Origin: Saprospiraceae bacterium
GTDB taxonomy: Bacteria; Bacteroidota; Bacteroidia; Chitinophagales; Saprospiraceae
Reading direction: 5' to 3'
NCBI GenBank assembly: GCA_020629935.1
Contig: JAHDCJ010000038.1
Coordinates: forward strand, 8,241 to 43,410
DNA length: 35,170 nucleotides
Part shown: piece after piece, positions 1 to 8,329 of the stretch
How the letters are laid out: every line of letters begins with the position of its first letter
Position numbering within the stretch: the stretch's first letter is position 1
The notes under the pieces: generated by a model
Told to the model about the DNA's origin: nothing
Seen by the model: the letters and a program-made list of their open reading frames with translations, nothing else
Database searches by the model: none
Position numbers and translations under genes: made by a program

Positions 1-107
1 GCCACATGCATTTCTGCTTCGATCCCAAACCAAGCTAAATACCGAAGGGATTCATTCATTACAGGTTCATCACTTGTTGAACCGATTAAAATTAAAACTT
101 TAGACAT
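1..107 (-). CDS. purE: N-terminal part of PurE, N5-CAIR mutase (cut by window edge)
   Basis: Only the first 35 codons lie in the window. On the minus strand an ATG at 107 opens a frame reading MSKVLILIGSTSDEPVM, followed by a stretch ending in FGIEAEMHV. This matches the N-terminus of class I PurE: a beta strand, the phosphate-binding loop (GS.SD.PVM), then a helix and the FGI-E-E--V strand that precedes the SAHRTP motif, which would lie off the window. PurE isomerises N5-carboxyaminoimidazole ribonucleotide to CAIR in cytosolic purine synthesis. The start lies 14 nt after the gpsA stop on the same strand, so the two are probably cotranscribed. Identification rests on a short fragment but the loop is distinctive. 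Confidence 0.8.
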   Translation of the reverse strand, partial: MSKVLILIGSTSDEPVMNESLRYLAWFGIEAEMHV

Positions 108-121
108 GAGGTTAATTTTTT

Positions 122-1162
122 TTATAAAAAATCGACATCGACAGTATATGGAAAAGTCATTAAATAGTTAATGGCTTTTGATATGTCCATGTCTTCGTAA
201 ACAATTCGATATAAAACATCTATTATAGGTGTTCGAGTATTATAATACTCGGCCACATCTTTTGCAATTTTTAAGGTACGTACTCCTTCGGCCAATTCGG
301 GCATCTCTTTTTTGATTTCTTCCCATTTTTGCCCTTTAGCTAAACGAATACCAAAACTATAATTCCTACTTTTCGTACTCGATGCCGTAGCGACTAAATC
401 ACCAATGCCAGCAAGACCTAAAAAAGCCGATTTTTCTGCTCCCATCGCTTTGCCAAGGTGGATCATTTCAATCAAACCTCTAGTAATCAACAGCGACCAA
501 ATGTTTTTGCCTAAGCCCAAGCCGCCTAAAATTCCTGCGGCAACTGCAATGATATTTTTTAAAGCACCTGCTAGTTCTGCCCCCGTAATATCCTTTGTTC
601 CGTAAACTTGAAATTTGCGACTCCTCAAGGCTTTGGCTCCAGCTTTAATTACTTCCGTATAACGACTCGCAATTACCGTAGCCGCTGGTTGGCCTTCAAA
701 AATTTCAGCAGATAAATTAGGTCCTGAAAGACAACCCACACGGAGTACACAACTTTCTTGTAAAATAACTTCACTCATGGTGTGAATTCGATCTCTTTCA
801 TTACTTCCCAAAACCACTTCTGGGTCATGCACATCAAGTCCTTTGGTACCATGAATCAACAAATGATAGGGTTTTAAAAAAGGCGCAAGACTTTTGATCA
901 ATTCTCTAAAATTGTTGGAAGGAACAATAGGAAAAATTAAGGTACATTCATCCGCTAATTCTTGAAGACTATTTACGGCACGAATATTTTCCGAGAGTGG
1001 AATGCCTTGAAAGGTATGATCTAAATTGATTTGATCTACCACTTCTTTTCGTCGAGCAAATAATAAGACAGGTTGATTTACTGCTAATAAATTGGAGACC
1101 GCAGTACCAAAACTTCCTGCTCCAATGACACCAACTGTTGCTTTTTTTTCTATGTTCGACAA
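122..1162 (-). CDS. gpsA: NAD(P)-dependent glycerol-3-phosphate dehydrogenase
   Basis: This cytosolic enzyme reduces dihydroxyacetone phosphate to sn-glycerol-3-phosphate, the backbone of phospholipids. A Rossmann motif VGVIGAGSFGTA lies at residues 10-21 (G14, G16, G19). The GpsA signature around the catalytic lysine reads ELAGALKNIIAVAAG, and GLAGIGDLVAT followed by S-K-SRNYSFG is also typical. The product is 346 aa with the start chosen here, close to the usual 330-340. I chose the TTG at 1160-1162, giving MSNIEKKATVGVIG. An alternative TTG at 1184-1186 adds eight residues but sits inside a TATTTTTG promoter-like box, so it is probably untranslated. purE follows 14 nt downstream. Function is confident; the exact start is inferred. 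Confidence 0.93.
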   Translation of the reverse strand: MSNIEKKATVGVIGAGSFGTAVSNLLAVNQPVLLFARRKEVVDQINLDHTFQGIPLSENIRAVNSLQELADECTLIFPIVPSNNFRELIKSLAPFLKPYHLLIHGTKGLDVHDPEVVLGSNERDRIHTMSEVILQESCVLRVGCLSGPNLSAEIFEGQPAATVIASRYTEVIKAGAKALRSRKFQVYGTKDITGAELAGALKNIIAVAAGILGGLGLGKNIWSLLITRGLIEMIHLGKAMGAEKSAFLGLAGIGDLVATASSTKSRNYSFGIRLAKGQKWEEIKKEMPELAEGVRTLKIAKDVAEYYNTRTPIIDVLYRIVYEDMDISKAINYLMTFPYTVDVDFL

Positions 1163-1183
1163 TGAATTGTGATTTCGTTTCGG

Positions 1184-1191
1184 CAAAAATA
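1184..1191 (-). promoter_or_regulatory. Possible -7 box upstream of gpsA
   Basis: Read on the minus strand the eight bases are TATTTTTG, matching the Bacteroidota -7 consensus TAnnTTTG. It lies 21 nt before the TTG start chosen for gpsA. No good TTG -33 element is visible at the right distance, so the call is tentative. Confidence 0.4.
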
Positions 1192-1353
1192 AACGAATTA
1201 ATTGATTCCTCCATATGCTTTTGAAATTTTAAATCACTTCGTTGAAATATGAACGAAAAATGCACTAATTTTCCACTCTTTATTATGGTGATTTTAATAG
1301 ACTACTAAATAGATGGAAGGTGTAGTTTATTGATAAAAATAAAATTTAAATTC

Positions 1354-2376
1354 ATGGGTTCTTTGAAAAAGATAACGTACTTAATCTCCATGTTTATATT
1401 GGTTTCCTTTGTGGCTTTAGCCCAAGAAAAACCACAACCTCCAAGTCAACCTACAGAAGGGCCAGGGGGAAGTAATTATTTGCATGAAGAAGTAAAAACC
1501 TATGATTTTGCGAAAAAATCGAATGGCTTTTTTTTGTATGAACCTGCGGCTCCTAAGCCTGATTCTGCTCATGTTATAGTGTTTATGCATGGCTTTGGTG
1601 CTCAAAATCCTTTAGCTTATGGCGCATGGATAAAGCATTTGGTAAGAAAGGGCAATACAGTTATTTTTCCCATGTATCAAAAAAAACTATTACGTCCTCT
1701 TCCTCCTAAATTTGTAAAAAATACGGTACAAGGTGTGCACGATGCACTTGCTCTTTTAAACGAGAAAGATCATGTTCATCCAAAATCTGATGAATTGATT
1801 TGGGTGGGACATTCTTATGGCGCAGCCATCGCTACCTATCTTGGAGTAACATTTGATAAGTACAATTTGCCTCAACCCAAAGCAATTTTGGCTTGCCAAC
1901 CAGGCACAGGAAAATTGAAATCTGGAAGAATGAAAGATTATAGTGCGATGCCTTCAGATATTAAGCTGCTAGTTGTAGTGGGAAAAGATGATAAAATTGT
2001 TGGTGATAAATTGGCTCGAACAATTTTTAAAACCGCTGGAGCTAAAGAGAAAAACTTAATTCTCCATGTCAAAGATCAACGCGGAAAACCAGAAATTGAA
2101 GCCACTCATGCCGAACCTTGTTCCATAGATATGGCCTTTGATTCAGGACAAAGAAATTATATTACGCGCGCCATTTTTAAAAGGGTGCATACGGATGCGG
2201 TAGATTATTTTTGTTATTGGAAATTATTGGATGGATTGATTTCCTGTAGCCTAAGTAATAAGGACTGTAAATATGTTTTAGGTAACACCTATTTTCAGCG
2301 AAATATGGGACTTTGGAGCAATGGATATCCCATTCGGCCATTGTCTGTTTATGAAGAGCTCAAGGAAGGTCAATAA
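1354..2376 (+). CDS. Secreted alpha/beta-hydrolase family protein
   Basis: A 340-residue protein starting at the ATG at 1354. A TTG eight codons earlier is possible, but the ATG places the signal peptide (MGSLKKITYLISMFILVSF, then ALA) at the very N-terminus. The mature part contains an HGFG oxyanion-hole strand (VFMHGFGAQNP) and the nucleophile elbow GHSYG at residues 152-156, so Ser154 is the likely catalytic serine. The strand LLVVVGKDDKIV resembles the acid-bearing strand, and a later ATHAEPCS may carry the histidine. It is therefore an exported esterase, lipase or PHB-depolymerase-like hydrolase; the substrate cannot be read. It is divergent from gpsA and ends at a strong terminator. C-terminal cysteines could form disulfides. 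Confidence 0.8.
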   Translation: MGSLKKITYLISMFILVSFVALAQEKPQPPSQPTEGPGGSNYLHEEVKTYDFAKKSNGFFLYEPAAPKPDSAHVIVFMHGFGAQNPLAYGAWIKHLVRKGNTVIFPMYQKKLLRPLPPKFVKNTVQGVHDALALLNEKDHVHPKSDELIWVGHSYGAAIATYLGVTFDKYNLPQPKAILACQPGTGKLKSGRMKDYSAMPSDIKLLVVVGKDDKIVGDKLARTIFKTAGAKEKNLILHVKDQRGKPEIEATHAEPCSIDMAFDSGQRNYITRAIFKRVHTDAVDYFCYWKLLDGLISCSLSNKDCKYVLGNTYFQRNMGLWSNGYPIRPLSVYEELKEGQ

Positions 2377-2378
2377 AT

Positions 2379-2421
2379 AAAAAGGATCAAAAGACTTTTC
2401 AAAAGTCTTTTGATCCTTTTT
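2379..2421. terminator. Bidirectional rho-independent terminator
   Basis: A perfect 21-bp inverted repeat (arms 2379-2399 and 2401-2421, centred on 2400) has an A-run on one side and a T-run on the other. It lies between convergent genes, 3 nt after the hydrolase stop and 24 nt before the stop of the lipoprotein gene, so it can terminate both transcripts. Confidence 0.9.
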
Positions 2422-2444
2422 AGCAGTTTCTTGTATTTAATTTT

Positions 2445-2924
2445 CTATTTGGAAATAATAAAATCTTCTAACTTCGACATTTGATATGGAAGGTTGTTGA
2501 CTTCAAAAGCAGTGGTTATTTCAGATGCACAACAGGCCATTAAATTAGTAGAAACAGTTTGTAAATTATTGATTAAATAGTTTGTTCCTGTATTCACTAA
2601 TTGCACATCATAAATGAAGGTTTTAAAGTTTTCTCCATAGCTCACTTCAGAAAAACTGATGCTTTTAGAAACGTTCGCATCGTTGTACAAACTAGAATAA
2701 GTGGTGGTATCAATAGCAATACCTGAGATGGGGTCTAATCGACGAACAATTACACTATCTACTTCAAAGGCAGTAAAGCTAGTAGCTAAGGTATCTGTTT
2801 CAAAGGCAAGTTCTACATAGTCAATATCTCGACATTCACAGATTTCATCAAAGTCTGTTTCACAAGCAGTAATACAAATTCCGATAAAAAGGGATAGGGT
2901 AATGAGAGTTAATAAATTTTTCAT
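2445..2924 (-). CDS. Small lipoprotein of unknown function
   Basis: I chose the ATG at 2922-2924, giving 159 aa. Longer upstream readings in this frame have no signal-like N-terminus. The N-terminus MKNLLTLITLSLFIGICITAC is a lipoprotein signal peptide with lipobox I-T-A-C and lipidated Cys21. The mature protein starts ETDFDEICECRDIDYVELAF and is acidic and probably mostly beta-strand, with repeated VxLxF/TxY patterns; a CC pair occurs near the C-terminus. I do not recognise a family. It probably sits in the periplasm or outer membrane. It follows the zinc-ribbon gene by 100 nt on the same strand and may be its cotranscribed partner. Confidence 0.75.
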   Translation of the reverse strand: MKNLLTLITLSLFIGICITACETDFDEICECRDIDYVELAFETDTLATSFTAFEVDSVIVRRLDPISGIAIDTTTYSSLYNDANVSKSISFSEVSYGENFKTFIYDVQLVNTGTNYLINNLQTVSTNLMACCASEITTAFEVNNLPYQMSKLEDFIISK

Positions 2925-3024
2925 AAGGTCTTTAAATTTTGTTTTTCGTTTTTTTAGACGTAAAAAATGATAACAAGCCACAAAAAGCAAAAAACGTACC
3001 GAGAAATTATCTAAATTTCTTGAT

Positions 3025-3951
3025 CTATGCAAAAAGCAACCGGAGCTTACGCAGGAGTTTAAAAACCTTTTCATTTAAAGAGGCATTGACATGGAAATAA
3101 TGCCCATTGATGGATAGCCATTCCTTGAGGACAATTTCTCTTAAATAGGCATAGGGAATATGTGCGGCAGCATTGAAATGCGCTTTCCAATAAAGCCCTT
3201 TAGTAGTGAAGGCAAAACCTTCTTTGCAAGAGCCAAAGATCGTTTGATCACATAAGAAGAGTAGAGTCTCCTCTTCAGGCAGGGGAAGGAAGGAAGCTTG
3301 GGCATGATTCCACTTTTTCGTTGGAATTTCATTTTGATTCGAATAAAACCGTTCATCTTCCCATTGTAAGGCTAGATAATCTAAAACCAATTGAGGAAGG
3401 TTGACTTCAATTGCATTTAAATGAGAATAAAAAAGGATCGCTTCAGGCGGGGTATTTTTGTTTAAGTTTCCAGTAAAATGATGAAAGAAGTAATCAATTT
3501 GAGCTTCGTATTTTGGAAATAAAAAGGATTGTAGTTTATCTTGATCAAGCAATTTTTCTTTTTGAAATTGGATCAATTGATTAGCCATCATCTCATGATT
3601 ACTATGTAAATACTGTTTGCAATCTTCAAGATACAATAAAGATTCGTAAGCATTAATCTGCGTCTCCTTTCCAAAATCAAGTAGATATTGTTTCAAATAA
3701 CTATGGAAACCATCTTTTACAAAAGCGAGGGCCTTAGTCGCATCCTCTAATGCGCTTAAGGTTTCTGGGAGGATGGTTTCTTTTTGATTTACAAGATTCT
3801 TATTACAATGAATGCAAATGACCTCTTGTTTCCAATTGAGTTGTTGGCAGTGGGTACAAGATTGGCAATCTTCTTTGATGGATAAACCACACTGATGGCA
3901 GAAGGCCGAATTTTCTATTACTACTTGATTACAGCGTGGACAATTTATCAT
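3025..3951 (-). CDS. Double zinc-ribbon protein with C-terminal PH-like region
   Basis: A 308-aa cytosolic protein (no signal peptide) starting at the ATG at 3949-3951. The N-terminus has two zinc-ribbon knuckle pairs: C4-x2-C7 with C18-x2-C21, and C32-x2-C35 with C46-x2-C49. A helical middle (about residues 60-200) follows. The C-terminal 90 residues (LLFLCDQTIFGSCKEGFAFT, then TKGLYWK and IPYAYLREIVL) resemble the bacterial PH-like fold of stress and virion-core-like proteins, where a strand ending in TTKGLYWK is typical. The PH reading is inference. Such proteins are common orphans in Bacteroidota and no reaction can be assigned. It is possibly cotranscribed with the downstream lipoprotein gene. 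Confidence 0.75.
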   Translation of the reverse strand: MINCPRCNQVVIENSAFCHQCGLSIKEDCQSCTHCQQLNWKQEVICIHCNKNLVNQKETILPETLSALEDATKALAFVKDGFHSYLKQYLLDFGKETQINAYESLLYLEDCKQYLHSNHEMMANQLIQFQKEKLLDQDKLQSFLFPKYEAQIDYFFHHFTGNLNKNTPPEAILFYSHLNAIEVNLPQLVLDYLALQWEDERFYSNQNEIPTKKWNHAQASFLPLPEEETLLFLCDQTIFGSCKEGFAFTTKGLYWKAHFNAAAHIPYAYLREIVLKEWLSINGHYFHVNASLNEKVFKLLRKLRLLFA

Positions 3952-4056
3952 AGATTAAACAACTTCAATTAAATAACGTTGTAAATTTAGTAAATCTTAA
4001 GCGTACTTTTTACAGCGAATGTTTTAAATTAGCAAGACCATTTTTTATAAGACTAA

Positions 4057-4686
4057 ATGAATAAGATTAAATCAAATATCCATATAGAAGGAAGAGAAAC
4101 GATGCCGGGGTTTAGTTTACCCATGAAAAAGATTATCATTTATCTTCTATTGTGTAGCTTAACCATCATGTTTTTAGGCTTAACTTTTTCTTATTTATAT
4201 CAAAAAATAACGGTTGGTCTTAGTCCGAGCCCTTTACCAAGACTTTTCTTATTAAATAGTTTTCTACTAATTGGGACTAGTTTTTTTATGCACCAAGCAA
4301 ATTTAGCTTATCAAAGAGATAATACCCAAAATTATACCCGATATCTAATACTGACTTTTTTGATTTCTCTATTGTTTATGATCTTTCAATTTTTTGCTTG
4401 GAGTTTGCTTTGGAAATCAGGTGTTTTTATCAATAATGATCCTTCCACTTCTTATTTATATCTCATTTCAGGACTTCATTTTCTTCATGTTTTTGGCGGT
4501 CTTCCTCCTTTGGTTTATTTTATTTATGTAGCCATAAAACGCATGAAAGAACCTGTGAGTGTATTGATTTATTTTTCTGATCCTTCCAAAAAAATGAATC
4601 TTCAACTATTGACTATTTATTGGCATTTTCTGGATGTCCTTTGGATATATCTCGTGTTATTCTTTACCTTAATCAACCTATTCTAA
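4057..4686 (+). CDS. Heme-copper oxidase subunit III family protein (stand-alone)
   Basis: A 209-residue integral membrane protein with about five hydrophobic helices (near 25-48, 62-80, 95-117, 133-160, 185-206). Family markers of cytochrome c oxidase subunit III are visible: GLHFLHVFGG at residues 139-148 with His141 and His144, and IYWHFLDVLWIYLV at 187-200. Subunit III binds lipid and stabilises proton uptake in subunit I and carries no metal. No subunit I, II or IV gene lies in the window, so this is an orphan or duplicated subunit III, as often seen in Bacteroidota beside the main cox operon. A start at the ATG encoding Met16 or Met23 is also possible. The 3' end overlaps the convergent NUDIX gene by 9 nt. 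Confidence 0.85.
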   Translation: MNKIKSNIHIEGRETMPGFSLPMKKIIIYLLLCSLTIMFLGLTFSYLYQKITVGLSPSPLPRLFLLNSFLLIGTSFFMHQANLAYQRDNTQNYTRYLILTFLISLLFMIFQFFAWSLLWKSGVFINNDPSTSYLYLISGLHFLHVFGGLPPLVYFIYVAIKRMKEPVSVLIYFSDPSKKMNLQLLTIYWHFLDVLWIYLVLFFTLINLF

Positions 4687-5310
4687 GTCAATGGTTCCTC
4701 GTTGAATAACTTCAATGATTGCGGCATAGGTTTGATTACTATACTGCTTTAAAAAGCTCGTAGGATGCATCCAAATGGCTTGTTCAATATCTTCTTCTTG
4801 TTGAGGGATAAGTTGGAGATCTGTAGTATCCATATGATACCAATATGTAGGTTTTAATACCCTTTTATTTTTTCGGTTTAAATACGTATGATAACTCGTA
4901 TAAATCAATGAACCTAAAGCAATGTTTTGTATTCCTGTTTCCTCTTGTACTTCTCTGACTGCCGCGTCTTCTATAGATTCCCCTTCATCAATCTTTCCTT
5001 TAGGTAAATCCCAATGTGCCCGTCTATAGATAACTAGTATTTCTTTTTGTGGATTAAATACCAAACCACCAGCTGCCGAGACGATTTTATAAATACTAAA
5101 AAAGGTTTCTTTTAATAGATTAAAATCTTTCCCAAGAATCACCATTTCTTTGGATTTAGAATTTTTCTCTGCGCGATCTACATGTTGTATTAATTGGGTT
5201 TTATGACCCATAAATCGAGAAATAATCCGATTCGGTTGGGCTTCATAATTCGAGCGATTGGCCAAATCATCTAAAATGATCGTGCTTTGGTTAATGAAAA
5301 TTTTATACAT
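4678..5310 (-). CDS. NUDIX hydrolase
   Basis: A 210-residue protein. A complete Nudix box occupies residues 105-127: G105, five residues, E111, seven residues, then R119-E-V-Q-E-E-T-G126-I. The preceding AAGGLVFNPQKEILVIYRR and the substrate-side WDLPKGKID are typical of the fold, so it should hydrolyse a nucleoside diphosphate linked to another moiety with Mg2+. An N-terminal extension of about 75 residues has no motif I recognise, and the exact substrate cannot be read. The gene is divergent from pyrE with 44 nt between starts. Start at ATG 5308-5310. It overlaps the convergent cox3-like gene by 9 nt at the stop codons. Confidence 0.9.
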   Translation of the reverse strand: MYKIFINQSTIILDDLANRSNYEAQPNRIISRFMGHKTQLIQHVDRAEKNSKSKEMVILGKDFNLLKETFFSIYKIVSAAGGLVFNPQKEILVIYRRAHWDLPKGKIDEGESIEDAAVREVQEETGIQNIALGSLIYTSYHTYLNRKNKRVLKPTYWYHMDTTDLQLIPQQEEDIEQAIWMHPTSFLKQYSNQTYAAIIEVIQRGTIDLE

Positions 5311-5316
5311 TTTGTC

Positions 5317-5324
5317 TACATTTG
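5317..5324 (+). promoter_or_regulatory. Likely -7 box of pyrE
   Basis: TACATTTG fits TAnnTTTG and lies 30 nt before the pyrE ATG. A TTG at 5287-5289 is 27 nt upstream, longer than ideal, so the -33 part is uncertain. The box explains why an earlier possible TTG start at 5322 should be rejected. Confidence 0.5.
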
Positions 5325-5342
5325 TGGGAGATTACAAACCTC

Positions 5343-5372
5343 CAAAATTATTGTATGGAAACAGAAGAACAA
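5343..5372 (-). promoter_or_regulatory. Likely promoter of the NUDIX gene
   Basis: On the minus strand TTG (5370-5372) is followed after 19 nt by TAATTTTG (5343-5350), an exact match to the Bacteroidota TTG-N19-TAnnTTTG pattern. The box ends 32 nt before the NUDIX ATG. The promoter extends into the first codons of pyrE, so the two divergent promoters are back to back. Confidence 0.6.
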
Positions 5373-5966
5373 GTTGCTCTAAAATTACTTCAAATTAAAG
5401 CAATTAAATTAAGTCCACAAAGTCCATTTACTTGGGCTTCAGGAAAAAAATCACCGATTTACTGTGATAATAGAAAATCCCTTTCCTATCCTTATGTAAG
5501 AGATTATATCCGAGATGCTTTAGTAGAAAAAGCAAAAGACTTTGGAACCATTACTATGGTTGCTGGAGTAGCCACAGCTGGTATTGCACATGGCGTTTTA
5601 TTGGCCAATGCACTTGGTCTTCCTTTTGTTTATATCCGTAGCAAAGCCAAAGGACACGGTCTTCAAAATTTGATTGAAGGAGAACTAAAAGGCAATGAGC
5701 GGGTATTAGTTGTTGAAGATTTAATTTCTACAGGAGGATCAGCATTAAGTGCCGTTCAAGTGATTGAATCGGCTGGATGTCAAATTGCTGGAGTGTTAGC
5801 CATCTTTACCTATGGATTTCCTTTGGCGGTAGAAGCTTTTGAAAAGGCGGATTGTCGTTTAGAAACCTTATCTAATTTTGAGGTTTTGTTAAAAGAATCG
5901 GTACGTATTGGTTATATCAATGAGGAAGAATTGAAACTCATTGAACAATGGCGTGAAGATTTTTAA
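5355..5966 (+). CDS. pyrE: Orotate phosphoribosyltransferase
   Basis: This enzyme transfers phosphoribose from PRPP to orotate to make OMP, the fifth step of UMP synthesis, in the cytosol. The product is 203 aa from the ATG at 5355. The PRPP-binding motif VVEDLISTGGS lies at residues 119-129. The N-terminal GKKSPIYCDNRKSLSYP (about 30-46) and the flexible loop RSKAKGHGLQNLIEG (95-109) are typical of PyrE. An upstream in-frame TTG at 5322 lies inside the promoter box and was rejected. bioF begins 15 nt after the stop, so the two are probably cotranscribed. Confidence 0.95.
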   Translation: METEEQVALKLLQIKAIKLSPQSPFTWASGKKSPIYCDNRKSLSYPYVRDYIRDALVEKAKDFGTITMVAGVATAGIAHGVLLANALGLPFVYIRSKAKGHGLQNLIEGELKGNERVLVVEDLISTGGSALSAVQVIESAGCQIAGVLAIFTYGFPLAVEAFEKADCRLETLSNFEVLLKESVRIGYINEEELKLIEQWREDF

Positions 5967-5981
5967 TTAAACTCCAAAACA

Positions 5982-7145
5982 TTGAAGGACTTTGAAAAGA
6001 GGGTAGGGCAGTTTTTAGAAAAACGAAGAGCAGAAGATAACTTTCGCTCCCTTCAAAATTATGCGCATTTAATTGATCTATCTTCTAATGATTATATTGG
6101 TCTTGCGCGATCTGGAACCTTATACCAATTAGCAGAAGAAAAGTATAGAAAGGAAATCCATAAACACAATAAAAATGGAGCTACAGGCTCTCGTTTAATT
6201 AGTGGACATACGACATTGTTTTCGACAATTGAAAAAGAGATTGCCCATTTTCATCAGCAAGAATCGGCTTTGATTTTTAATTCAGGTTATGTGGCTAATG
6301 TGGGTTTAATATCCTGTGTAGCACGAAAAAATGATCGAATTATTTATGATGAATTGATTCATGCGAGTATGCATGATGGAATGCGCATGAGTAAAGCCGC
6401 GTCTTTTTCTTTTAAACATAATGATCTCCATGATTTAGAGCAACAACTCTCTAATGGAAATGGACAGCAATTTGTTTTAGTAGAGTCGCTATATTCTATG
6501 GATGGGGATGAAGCCCCATTAAAAGAAATGGCTAAAATATGTGCGAAGTATGATGCATTGATGATTGTGGATGAAGCACATGCTATTGGTGTTAAAGGAC
6601 TTGAAGGAAGGGGATTGGTGTATCATTATGGAATACAAGCCCAATGTTTGGCCACAGTAGTTACTTATGGTAAAGCCATGGGATGTCATGGCGCAGCAGT
6701 TTTAGGACCCGCATGGTTGAAGGCATATCTTATAAATTTTTGTAGATCGTTTATCTTCTCTACCGCAATGCCTTTGCAAAGTTTATGTACTATTCAGGCT
6801 GCTTATGATTTATTGCCAAGCCAAGAAAGTGCTCGTATTAAATTACAAAATTTAATATATTTTTTTAACCAAAAAATGGTTGAATTATGTAACCTTTATT
6901 CAGAATTAGAGTATTTAAAAGGTACAAATCCCATTCAAATACTCATTTTCCCCGATAATAAAAGAATAAAACAATTGGCGAGTAGGCTACAAGGTGATGG
7001 ATTTAATGTTCGAGCCATTTTATCACCTACCGTACCTATAGGAAAAGAACGAATACGAATTTGTTTGCATGCATTTAATAGTGAAAATGAAATTGATACA
7101 TTCATTAATTCCTTAAATCGCCAGATGAAAAAATTAACATTATAA
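5982..7145 (+). CDS. bioF: 8-amino-7-oxononanoate synthase family enzyme (BioF)
   Basis: A 387-residue PLP enzyme of the alpha-oxoamine synthase family. It opens with LIDLSSNDYIGLA and has NGATGSRLISGHTTLF, DEAHAIG at 197-203 (Asp197 and His200 contact PLP) and TYGKAMGCHGA with Lys231 as the Schiff-base lysine. BioF condenses pimeloyl thioester with alanine. The alternatives are 2-amino-3-ketobutyrate ligase and serine palmitoyltransferase; BioF is preferred because a bioB gene lies 4.8 kb downstream and the N-terminus is BioF-like. The start is a TTG at 5982: no in-frame ATG or GTG exists between it and the stop shared with pyrE. Confidence 0.85.
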   Translation: MKDFEKRVGQFLEKRRAEDNFRSLQNYAHLIDLSSNDYIGLARSGTLYQLAEEKYRKEIHKHNKNGATGSRLISGHTTLFSTIEKEIAHFHQQESALIFNSGYVANVGLISCVARKNDRIIYDELIHASMHDGMRMSKAASFSFKHNDLHDLEQQLSNGNGQQFVLVESLYSMDGDEAPLKEMAKICAKYDALMIVDEAHAIGVKGLEGRGLVYHYGIQAQCLATVVTYGKAMGCHGAAVLGPAWLKAYLINFCRSFIFSTAMPLQSLCTIQAAYDLLPSQESARIKLQNLIYFFNQKMVELCNLYSELEYLKGTNPIQILIFPDNKRIKQLASRLQGDGFNVRAILSPTVPIGKERIRICLHAFNSENEIDTFINSLNRQMKKLTL

Positions 7146-7189
7146 ATCAACTTTTGAAAGTCACCAAACTGTAGAAAATAGTAATAGAA

Positions 7190-7220
7190 TTGGGTTAAAT
7201 AAAACAGTTTATTATCTTTG
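7190..7220 (+). promoter_or_regulatory. Promoter of the M42 peptidase operon
   Basis: TTG at 7190-7192, a 20-nt spacer and TATCTTTG at 7213-7220 form one of the best matches to TTG-N20-TAnnTTTG in the window. The box ends 29 nt before the ATG. Confidence 0.7.
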
Positions 7221-7249
7221 GTCTCGCTTTACAAATATATCCTCAAATT

Positions 7250-8329
7250 ATGAGCATAATAAATAAAAAATCAGAAGCTTTTCTTCATAAATATTTGAAT
7301 AATGCCTCTCCTACAGGTTTTGAAGCCCCAGGCCAAAAAATCTGGTTAGATTATATCAAACCATATATAGATACCTATAAAGTAGATAATTATGGTACCG
7401 TCTATGGGATTATCAACCCCGAAAAAAAATATAAAGTAGTCATAGAGGCACATGCCGATGAAATATCTTGGTTTGTCAATCATATTTCAGCGAAAGGATA
7501 TATCAACGTCATTAGAAACGGTGGCTCTGATCATCAAATTGCACCAGGAATGCGTGTAAATATTCATACCAAAAAAGGCATCGTTAAAGGGATGTTTGGA
7601 TGGCCAGCTATCCATGTACGTAAAGGGGAAAAAGATAAACAACCTACGAGCCAAAATATCTTTATTGATGTAGGAGCGAAAGATAAGGAGGAAGTACTGA
7701 AAATGGGTATTCATGTCGGTTGTGTGATTACTTATCCTGATGAACTAATGATGCTAAATAAACGATTCTATGTTGGCCGAGCATTAGACAATCGAATGGG
7801 AGGATTTTGTATCGCTGAAGTAGCTCGACTTTTAAAGAAAAATAAAAAAAGCCTTCCTTTTGCGCTGTATATCGTAAATGCAGTGCAAGAAGAAGTAGGC
7901 TTGCGTGGTGCCCAAATGGTAGCCAATGCCATTAAACCTCATGTAGCATTAATCACTGATGTGACTCATGATACTTCTTCTCCAATGATGAATCCTGTTA
8001 CGCATGGCGATATCAAATGTGGAGATGGCCCAACTATCACCTATGGCCCTGCGGTTCATAACAAGTTGCAAGACTTGATTATTGAAACATCAGAGAAAAA
8101 TAAAATTCCTCTTCAACGTGAAGCAGCTTCTAGGTCTACAGGAACAGATACGGATGCTTTTGCATATTCCAACGAAGGCGTACCTTCTGCATTGATTTCT
8201 ATACCCTTAAAATACATGCATACTACTGTTGAATCTGCGCATAAAGACGATGTGGAAAATGTGATTCTCTTATTGTATCATACCTTATTAAATATTAAAG
8301 CGAATCATAATTTTAAGTATTTCGATTGA
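7250..8329 (+). CDS. M42 family metallo-aminopeptidase
   Basis: A 359-residue cytosolic peptidase of the M42 (glutamyl aminopeptidase, FrvX/PepA) family with two metal ions. Visible ligand motifs: EAHADE at residues 66-71 (His68, with Asp70 assisting), RALDNRMGG (Asp180 bridging), QEEVGLRGA at 213-221 (Glu214/Glu215, catalytic base and ligand), ITDVTH (Asp237), and a C-terminal MHTTVE histidine. These remove N-terminal residues from peptides and often form dodecameric tetrahedral shells. Length is normal. The last codons overlap the start of the UbiA-like gene by 4 nt, showing a translationally coupled pair. Confidence 0.92.
   Translation: MSIINKKSEAFLHKYLNNASPTGFEAPGQKIWLDYIKPYIDTYKVDNYGTVYGIINPEKKYKVVIEAHADEISWFVNHISAKGYINVIRNGGSDHQIAPGMRVNIHTKKGIVKGMFGWPAIHVRKGEKDKQPTSQNIFIDVGAKDKEEVLKMGIHVGCVITYPDELMMLNKRFYVGRALDNRMGGFCIAEVARLLKKNKKSLPFALYIVNAVQEEVGLRGAQMVANAIKPHVALITDVTHDTSSPMMNPVTHGDIKCGDGPTITYGPAVHNKLQDLIIETSEKNKIPLQREAASRSTGTDTDAFAYSNEGVPSALISIPLKYMHTTVESAHKDDVENVILLLYHTLLNIKANHNFKYFD

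Noticed and set aside
405-605. Small plus-strand reading frame inside gpsA
   Set aside because: It lies wholly within the strongly supported gpsA frame on the other strand and has no recognisable domain.
5982-7145. 2-amino-3-ketobutyrate ligase or serine palmitoyltransferase instead of BioF
   Set aside because: All share the PLP fold, but the N-terminal region and a bioB gene in the same window favour BioF. A phylogeny would be decisive.
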